From assembly GCF_002250705.1 (NCBI RefSeq), contig NZ_NMVP01000033.1, forward strand, positions 246,237-310,236: 64,000 nt of DNA. Reading direction: 5' to 3'. The notes under the pieces were generated by a model, which had not been told where the DNA came from, searched no databases, and worked only from the letters and a program-made list of their open reading frames with translations. Position numbers and translations under genes: made by a program. This document shows, piece by piece, positions 58,574 to 64,000 of the stretch (its first letter is position 1; each line of letters begins with the position of its first letter). The stretch is from Enemella evansiae (GTDB taxonomy: Bacteria > Actinomycetota > Actinomycetes > Propionibacteriales > Propionibacteriaceae).

Positions 58574-58757
58574 TGTTGGGAATCTCCTTCGATTCCGTAC
58601 GCCGTCCGGTTGCGTCGGCGTACGAGGGGTGTCGTGCCCCTCTTCCTATCGTGGACACCAGAGGCCGACAAGCATCCCGCTGCCGACCGGTACTTTGGTC
58701 CAATTCGCCGCCGCCGCGCCTCGACCCCTGGGGTGCTGAGCTGAACCGAATGCCGTG

Positions 58758-58851
58758 CGCTGGGACATGCAGTCCTGCGAATTGTCGCGATTGCAAACCC
58801 AGTCCGACTGGGTTTGATCATGGAACTCACCGACCACTGCATGTCCCAGCG
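58758..58851. repeat. Nested palindrome upstream of the aminopeptidase gene
   Basis: CGCTGGGACATGCAGT (58758-58773) is perfectly complementary to ACTGCATGTCCCAGCG (58836-58851). Inside is CAAACCCAGT / ACTGGGTTTG (58794-58803 / 58807-58816) with a CCG loop. The 306-base gap 58574-58879 holds no gene; this element is its main content. It may also terminate the ferritin-like gene's opposite-strand readthrough. Confidence 0.75.
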
Positions 58852-58879
58852 TCGGCCGGCTGCGGGCCGGGCGTACGCC

Positions 58880-59560
58880 TCAGCTCGCCAACCCCAGCCG
58901 ATCCATCCGCAGCGCGTGGTTCTCGGTGAGCCGGGAGAACATCCGCCCGATGGCGGCCAGGTCCATTCCGGGACGATCCACCGTGCCGGTGAGCAACCCG
59001 GTCAGCGAATCCCGGTCGGCGGCCACCCGCTGCGCCTGGGTGAGCGCCTCCCCCACCAGGCGCCGGCCCCAGAGCGCGAGCTTGCCGGCCACCTTCGGGT
59101 CCTCGGCGGTCGCCTGGCGAACCCGGCCCACGATGTAGTCGCCCTCGCGGTCGTCGGCCAGCACCTCGTAGACCAGATCGCGGGTCTGTGGGTCGACGTT
59201 GGCGGCCACCTCGCGGTAGAAGTCGGCGGCGAACCCGTCACCGACATAGGTCTTCACCAGCCCTTCCAGCCAGGACCGCGGCCTGGTGAACTCGTGGTAG
59301 GCGTCCCACGGCTTGTGGAACGGCTCCATCGCGGCCATCACGTCGACGTCCTGCTCCAGCAGGTACTGCCGGACCCGGTCGAAGTGGTTGAACTGCACCG
59401 CGGCCATCGAGGCCATCATCACCTTGTCGGCCAGCGTCGGGGCGTGCGCGGCGTCCTCGGCCAGCCGCTGGAAGCCGGTCAGCTCGCCGTAGGCGATGAT
59501 CCCGAGCAGATCCACCACCCCGGGGGTGGGCTCGCCGGGCGGGGTGCTCGTTTCGCTCAT
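58880..59560 (-). CDS. Ferritin-like fold protein (tRNA hydroxylase-like)
   Basis: 226 residues, all helical: YGELTGFQRLAEDAAHAPTLADKVMMASMAAVQFNHFDRVRQYLLEQDVD gives the first metal-ligand Glu and ExxH-like pair, with later E and H residues in the long C-terminal helices. Actinobacterial members are called ferritin-like fold-containing or MiaE-like; a di-iron centre is possible but activity is unknown. It is divergent from the DEAD helicase, as Rv3210c is to the helicase in M. tuberculosis. Confidence 0.8.
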   Translation of the reverse strand: MSETSTPPGEPTPGVVDLLGIIAYGELTGFQRLAEDAAHAPTLADKVMMASMAAVQFNHFDRVRQYLLEQDVDVMAAMEPFHKPWDAYHEFTRPRSWLEGLVKTYVGDGFAADFYREVAANVDPQTRDLVYEVLADDREGDYIVGRVRQATAEDPKVAGKLALWGRRLVGEALTQAQRVAADRDSLTGLLTGTVDRPGMDLAAIGRMFSRLTENHALRMDRLGLAS

Positions 59561-59640
59561 GGACGCAGCCTAGCTAGACTGGGGCCGTCGTACGCGCTCC
59601 CGCGTGCGCTGCCCCAGGCCCGCGCCGCGATCGCGCGCAG

Positions 59641-61278
59641 GTGCCGGGCGCCGAACACCTCCGGGTCCTGACGGGTCCGGGACCGAGAAGAGGAATCACT
59701 CTGTCCACCGACAATCTGCAGACCGAAGCCACACTCGAAGACGTCGTGGCCGCCGATCTGATCACCGATGACGAGCGGGTCGCCGATCCGCAGACCACCT
59801 TCGCCGACCTGGGCGTGCTCCCCGAGATCACCCAGGCGCTCGACGCCGTCGGCATCACCCATCCGTTCCCGATCCAGACGATGTCGATCCCGATCGCGCT
59901 GGCCGGCACCGACATGATCGGCCAGGCCCGTACCGGTACCGGCAAGACGCTGGCCTTCGGGGTCTCGCTGCTGCAGCGGATCACCGTCGACAACGAGTCC
60001 GGCGTCGCCCCGCAGGCGCTGGTCGTCGCCCCCACCCGTGAGCTCGCCCTGCAGGTCTCCAAGGACCTCGAGGTCGCCTCGAAGATCCGTCGCGCCCGGG
60101 TGCTCACCGTCTACGGCGGCGTCGGCTACGAGCCGCAGCTGGACGCCCTGGCCGCCGGGGTCGACGTGGTCGTCGGTACGCCCGGCCGACTGCTCGACCT
60201 GGTGAACCGCCGTGCCCTCGACCTGCGCCACATCAAGGTGCTGGTCCTCGACGAGGCCGACGAGATGCTCGACCTGGGCTTCCTGCCCGATGTGGAGCGG
60301 ATCCTCAGCCACACCCCGGATTCCCGGCAGACGCTGCTGTTCTCCGCGACCATGCCGTCGGCGATCGCCTCGCTCGCGCGGACCCATCTCACCCAGCCGG
60401 TGAACATCCGCGCCGAGCACCACGACGAGTCGCAGACCGTTCCGCTGACCACCCAGTTCGTCTACCAGGCCCACGATCTCGACAAGCCGGAGATCATCGG
60501 CCGGGTGCTGCAGGCCGACGAGGTGGAGAAGGTGATCGTCTTCTGCCGCACCAAGCGCGCCGCGCAGCGGATCGCCGACGATCTGGTGGACCGCGGCTTC
60601 AACGCCGCCCCGATCCACGGTGATCTGCGCCAGGAGGCGCGGGAGAAGGCGCTGAAGAAGTTCCGGGAGGGCAAGGTACGCGTGCTGGTCGCGACCGATG
60701 TCGCGGCCCGCGGCATCGACGTCTCCGGGGTCAGTCACGTGATCAACCACGAGTCCCCCGACGACGACAAGACCTACGTGCACCGGATCGGCCGGACCGG
60801 CCGCGCCGGCGCCACCGGCGTCGCGATCACCCTGGTCGACTGGGCTGATCTGACTCGCTGGAAGGTCATCAACAAGACCCTCGGACTGGATTTCGACGAG
60901 CCGGTCGAGACCTACTCCACCTCCGCGCATCTCTACACCGATCTGGGCATCGCCGAGGGCACCCGGGGCCGGATCAAGGACGCCGAGCCGGCGCCCCGCA
61001 AGGAGCGCAGCCGCGAGGAGGGCACCGAACGGCCCCGCGAGCAGCGCCCGAAGCGCAACCGGAACCGTCGGCGTACCCGCAATGGCGAGGTGCTCGCCGA
61101 GGGCGAGCAGCAGGCGAAGGCCGCCGAGCCCGCGGGCGAGTCCAAGAGCGAGGCGCAGGGCGACGGTGAGCAGAAGCCGCGTCGGCGTCGGCGTCGCAGC
61201 CGGGGTCGCGGCCGCGGCGAGGGCGGCGGTCAGGCGACGGCCGAGTCCCCCGCGGAATCGCCCGCCAGCGAGGACTGA
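59641..61278 (+). CDS. DEAD-box RNA helicase
   Basis: About 545 residues. The Q motif (FADLGVLPEITQAL..PFPIQ), ARTGTGKT, PTRELA, GTPGRLLDL, VLDEADEMLDLGF, SAT, RVLVATDVAARGIDV and HRIGRTGRAG are all present, then a 120-residue basic, low-complexity tail rich in Arg/Lys/Glu (RRRRRRSRGRGRGEG) for RNA binding. It remodels RNA, probably ribosomes or mRNAs in the cold. The start is uncertain: GTG at 59641 is used here, but a CTG at 59701 has AGAGGAA upstream and gives a more natural N-terminus (STDNLQTEATLEDV). Confidence 0.9.
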   Translation: MPGAEHLRVLTGPGPRRGITLSTDNLQTEATLEDVVAADLITDDERVADPQTTFADLGVLPEITQALDAVGITHPFPIQTMSIPIALAGTDMIGQARTGTGKTLAFGVSLLQRITVDNESGVAPQALVVAPTRELALQVSKDLEVASKIRRARVLTVYGGVGYEPQLDALAAGVDVVVGTPGRLLDLVNRRALDLRHIKVLVLDEADEMLDLGFLPDVERILSHTPDSRQTLLFSATMPSAIASLARTHLTQPVNIRAEHHDESQTVPLTTQFVYQAHDLDKPEIIGRVLQADEVEKVIVFCRTKRAAQRIADDLVDRGFNAAPIHGDLRQEAREKALKKFREGKVRVLVATDVAARGIDVSGVSHVINHESPDDDKTYVHRIGRTGRAGATGVAITLVDWADLTRWKVINKTLGLDFDEPVETYSTSAHLYTDLGIAEGTRGRIKDAEPAPRKERSREEGTERPREQRPKRNRNRRRTRNGEVLAEGEQQAKAAEPAGESKSEAQGDGEQKPRRRRRRSRGRGRGEGGGQATAESPAESPASED

Positions 61279-61283
61279 ACCGG

Positions 61284-61313
61284 ATGGGCCCTACCGGCTA
61301 CGGTAGGGCCCAT
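61284..61313. promoter_or_regulatory. Hairpin over the acyl-CoA synthetase start codon
   Basis: ATGGGCCCTACC (61284-61295) pairs perfectly with GGTAGGGCCCAT (61302-61313), loop GGCTAC. The right arm contains the only ribosome-site-like sequence (TAGGG) and two bases of the ATG at 61312. It follows the helicase stop by 5 bases, so it may be its terminator, a translational block, or both. Confidence 0.6.
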
Positions 61314-63006
61314 GAACGCGACAGAGTTGTACGCGGACGATGCGTCGTACGCGGCGGGCCCGACCGAAACCGCACTGTTGGACCAGACGATCGGTGAGAA
61401 CCTGGCTGCCACGGTGGCCCGCCATCCCGATCGGGATGCGCTGGTCGAGTTCTGGACCGGGCGTCGCTGGACCTACCGCGAGCTCGCCGACGATGTGGAG
61501 CGGGTCGCCCGCGGTCTGCTGGCGCTCGGGTTGAGCAAGGGCGACCGGGTCGGGATCTGGTCGCCGAACTGTGCCGAGTGGATCCTGTTGCAGTACGCCA
61601 CCGCGCGGATCGGCGTGGTGCTGGTCAACATCAACCCCGCCTACCGGACGCACGAGTTGGCGTACGCGCTGAACCAGTCCGAATGCACGATGCTGGTCTC
61701 GGCCGGGGCGTACAAGACCTCGAACTATGCGCAGATGATCGCCGAGGTGTCGGCCAACCTGCCGTTCCTCAAGCAGGTGGTGCTGTTCGGCGAGCCGGGT
61801 CAGCCGGATGCGCCGCTGCCCGACGGGTACGCCCCAGAGGGCATGCAGGCGCTCAGCTGGGCCGAGTTGCTCACCGCCGGTGACTCCGGTGACCCGACCG
61901 CCGTCGCAGAGGTGGAGCGCACGTTGTCCGCCGATGACCCGATCAACATCCAGTACACCTCGGGCACCACCGGTTTCCCGAAGGGTGCGACCCTCTCCCA
62001 CCGCAACATCCTGAACAACGGATTCCTTGTGGGGGAAGGGATTTCGATGACCCCGGAGGACCGCCTGGTCTACCCCGTGCCGCTGTATCACTGCTTCGGG
62101 ATGGTGATGTCCTCGCTCGCCTGTGTGACCCATGGCGCGGCCCAGATCCAACCGGCGCCCTCCTTCGATCCGGAGAGTTGTCTGCGGGCGGTGCAGGCGG
62201 AGCGGGCGACGATCCTGCACGGTGTCCCGACGATGTTCATCGCCGAGCAGAACCTGCCCGACTTCAAATCCTATGATCTGTCCACGCTGCGTTCGGGGAT
62301 CATGGCGGGTTCGCCGTGCCCGGTCGAGGTGATGAAGAAGTGCATGACCCAGATGCACATGGCCGAGGTGAGCATCTGCTACGGGATGACCGAGACCTCG
62401 CCGGTGTCCACGCAGACCCTGCCCGATGACGATGTCGAACATCGCACCGCGACCGTCGGCGTGGTGCACCCGCACGTCGAGGTGAAGGTGGTCGATCCCG
62501 TCGACGGGAAAACCATGCCTCGTGGGGAAACCGGTGAGTTCTGCACCCGCGGTTACTCGGTGATGCTCGGCTATTGGAATGAGCCGGAGAAGACCGCCGA
62601 GGCGATCGACGACGATGGATGGATGCACACCGGTGACCTGGCCGTGATGAACCCGGACGGGTATCTGAACATCGTGGGGCGGATCAAGGACATGGTGATC
62701 CGGGGTGGCGAGAACCTGTATCCACGGGAGATCGAGGAGTTCCTCTACACCCATCCCGACATCACCGATGTGCAGGTCGTCGGGGTGCCCGATGAGAAGT
62801 ACGGCGAGGAGCTGTGCGCCTTCGTCAAAACCCGCGACGGCAAGGAACTCTCTGCCGACGATGTCCGCGAGTTCGCCACCGGCAAGCTCGCCCGGCACAA
62901 GATCCCGCGGTACGTGCTGGTCGTCGAGGACTTCCCGATGACGGTGACCGGCAAGGTACGCAAGGTCGAGATGCGCGATACGGCGACGAAGCTGTTGGAG
63001 CTGTGA
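61312..63006 (+). CDS. Fatty-acid/AMP-dependent acyl-CoA synthetase
   Basis: 564 residues of the ANL superfamily: YTSGTTGFPKGATLSH (P-loop), YGMTETSP, HTGDLAVMN, GRIKDMVIRGGENLYPREIEE and the catalytic Lys in TGKVRK near the C-terminus. It activates a carboxylic acid to an acyl-CoA through acyl-AMP; sequence around PVPLYHCFGMVM resembles medium/long-chain FadD enzymes. It follows the helicase gene by 33 bases, but the intervening hairpin may uncouple them. The start codon lies in that hairpin. Confidence 0.9.
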   Translation: MNATELYADDASYAAGPTETALLDQTIGENLAATVARHPDRDALVEFWTGRRWTYRELADDVERVARGLLALGLSKGDRVGIWSPNCAEWILLQYATARIGVVLVNINPAYRTHELAYALNQSECTMLVSAGAYKTSNYAQMIAEVSANLPFLKQVVLFGEPGQPDAPLPDGYAPEGMQALSWAELLTAGDSGDPTAVAEVERTLSADDPINIQYTSGTTGFPKGATLSHRNILNNGFLVGEGISMTPEDRLVYPVPLYHCFGMVMSSLACVTHGAAQIQPAPSFDPESCLRAVQAERATILHGVPTMFIAEQNLPDFKSYDLSTLRSGIMAGSPCPVEVMKKCMTQMHMAEVSICYGMTETSPVSTQTLPDDDVEHRTATVGVVHPHVEVKVVDPVDGKTMPRGETGEFCTRGYSVMLGYWNEPEKTAEAIDDDGWMHTGDLAVMNPDGYLNIVGRIKDMVIRGGENLYPREIEEFLYTHPDITDVQVVGVPDEKYGEELCAFVKTRDGKELSADDVREFATGKLARHKIPRYVLVVEDFPMTVTGKVRKVEMRDTATKLLEL

Positions 63007-63047
63007 CGCACCCCCGCAACTCGCGCAGTGACCGTGTCCCTCACGTT

Positions 63048-63076
63048 CCTCGAGTAGCTCGCGCAGCGAGCGGAAA
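63048..63076. repeat. Second CCTCGAGTAG REP-like element
   Basis: CCTCGAGTAG followed by GCTCGC-GCA-GCGAGC (63057-63071), sharing CCTCGAGTAG and GCGCAGCGA with the element at 53350. It sits in the 71-base gap between two convergent genes, so it may be a terminator. Confidence 0.55.
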
Positions 63077-63077
63077 C

Positions 63078-64000
63078 CTAGCCCTGGTTGGGAATCAGGG
63101 CAGGCTGGGATTCCGGTGGAACCGGTTGCTTCGCCTTCTGCTTCGCACTCTTCTGTTTGCCTGCGTTGGCTTGGTCGCGGGCAGCCTGGCGTAGGTCGCG
63201 AAGGCGCTGGTTCTTCCGGGCGCGGCGGAGTCGCTCGCGTTCACGGGCTTCGTCGGCTGCTTGTTCGGCTTCGGCCTGTTCCTTCTCCAACTGGGTTCGC
63301 CCGTTGCACAGGGTCTCCCAGAGAAGCTTTTCGGTTCGGGAGAGTGAAGCCGCGGGGTCGTTGATGAGGTGGTCGGGTGGTGGATGGTCCCAGGTGCCGT
63401 GGCGGCTGACCCAGGCTTCCTGCCCGGCCGGTGTTTTCCAGTGGAACACCCCGGGTGAGGGTTGCTCGACCCGGAATCCGGCGTGGGTTCTGGCCCGGTG
63501 CGAGGCCCGGTTCAACGGCCCCAGATTGCCCGAGCTGGTCGGTCCCTCCGGGGCGGGGATCGTGTGATCGAGGTCGATCCCGCGGCCGAACGCACTGCGA
63601 TTCGAGCGGGGGAACATCACATACCGGTCGCGGAGTTTGACCCGCTGGGCGAGTTCGTCACTGGGTCGGTAGGTGTTGACCATCACCGGGGCGGCCAGAT
63701 CGATGACCGGCCGCACGCGAACGGTTCCAGCGCAGCGCTCCAGCAGTTCCTTCAGGTGTTGCAGGGTCACGGGTCCGAGGGCGTCGCCTTCACCGCCGCG
63801 GCGGTTGGCGAGGTCCTTCTGGTGGACGTGCAGGATCAGTTCGGCACCGTGCCGGCAGCGTTCGGAGGTGGCCGTGACGATCTCGCCGTGCTTGTTGACC
63901 ACCTCACCGCCAGGGGTGACGGTGGCGCCGTCGAACAATGAGGGCTGCAGCAGTTGCCGGGCACGGTCGGGATGTGCCAGATGGCCGAGGGCTTCCGCGC
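63078..64000 (-). CDS. DUF222/HNH endonuclease-domain protein (partial)
   Basis: The frame stays open to the window edge, so the N-terminus (upstream on the minus strand) is missing. The visible part has the end of a DUF222 region (RARQLLQPSLFDGA) and an HNH-like motif (GRGIDLDHTIPAPEG..SGNLGPLNRASHRARTH) without the usual zinc Cys pairs. The C-terminal 90 residues are a charged coiled coil rich in Glu/Arg/Lys/Gln. Proteins of this 13E12/DUF222 kind are multicopy in actinobacteria; their role is not known, and they are often near recombination sites. Confidence 0.75.
   Translation of the reverse strand, partial: AEALGHLAHPDRARQLLQPSLFDGATVTPGGEVVNKHGEIVTATSERCRHGAELILHVHQKDLANRRGGEGDALGPVTLQHLKELLERCAGTVRVRPVIDLAAPVMVNTYRPSDELAQRVKLRDRYVMFPRSNRSAFGRGIDLDHTIPAPEGPTSSGNLGPLNRASHRARTHAGFRVEQPSPGVFHWKTPAGQEAWVSRHGTWDHPPPDHLINDPAASLSRTEKLLWETLCNGRTQLEKEQAEAEQAADEARERERLRRARKNQRLRDLRQAARDQANAGKQKSAKQKAKQPVPPESQPALIPNQG

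Noticed and set aside
1..64000. CRISPR arrays, insertion sequences, prophage or rRNA
   Set aside because: No spaced direct repeats, transposase motifs, phage structural genes or rRNA sequence seen on either strand.

Overview
This window is high-GC actinobacterial DNA. WhiB7, AdnAB, UvrD2, a PknG/GlnX/GlnH set, MoeZ, a DUF3107 protein and ImuA'/ImuB/DnaE2 all point to Actinomycetota. The style of the genes (most of them packed with 4-base GTGA/ATGA overlaps) and the lack of mycobacterial cell-wall genes make Propionibacteriales/Propionibacteriaceae my best guess. There is no rRNA, prophage, insertion sequence or CRISPR array.

Backbone: as far as I recall the M. tuberculosis map, the order DUF2342 protease, ThiF-like protein, ABC1 kinase, WhiB7, UvrD2, NudC, AdnB/AdnA, MoeZ, TetR, DUF3107, ferritin-like protein, DEAD helicase follows the Rv3195-Rv3211 neighbourhood. 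Here that order is opened by three blocks: (i) 7.7-21.3 kb, with an SDR enzyme, recCBD, a MarR-controlled ABC exporter and an alpha/beta hydrolase; (ii) 30.7-33.4 kb, with an MFS exporter, ArsR repressor and LigD-type polymerase; (iii) 34.2-55.9 kb, a large signalling and mutagenesis block.

Region by region: 1-5.5 kb holds peptidases, a NUDIX enzyme, a ThiF-like protein, an ABC1 kinase and whiB7 with a complete leader (promoter, leader peptide, attenuator). 5.5-29 kb is DNA processing: uvrD2, recC-recB-recD and adnA-adnB-nudC-hydrolase. Both recombination operons have RecA-NDp (PafBC-type) promoter sequences. 29-34 kb holds cspA, moeZ, the ArsR/MFS pair, a stand-alone LigD polymerase and a TetR regulator. 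34.2-44.9 kb is one tightly coupled operon: TelA-like protein, small partner, CbbX-like AAA+ ATPase, GlnX, GlnH, a coiled-coil protein, PknG and a PP2C phosphatase. 45.1-53.3 kb holds a molybdoenzyme and the ImuA'-ImuB-DnaE2 translesion mutasome. 53.7-55.9 kb adds a VWA protein and a zinc-ribbon/FHA protein that look like the missing half of the PknG cluster. 56-64 kb returns to the backbone and ends in a partial DUF222/HNH gene.

The most interesting content is the combined PknG / PP2C / FHA / VWA / TelA / AAA+ system. Kinase, phosphatase and FHA protein carry related DxYCxxCG zinc ribbons, and the VWA protein ends in repeated Thr-Arg motifs that could be FHA targets. Also notable are the damage-inducible promoters of both recBCD and adnAB, the whiB7 attenuator, a DnaA-box cluster with a tRNA-like hairpin at 1.7-2.0 kb, and several large nested palindromes between genes.
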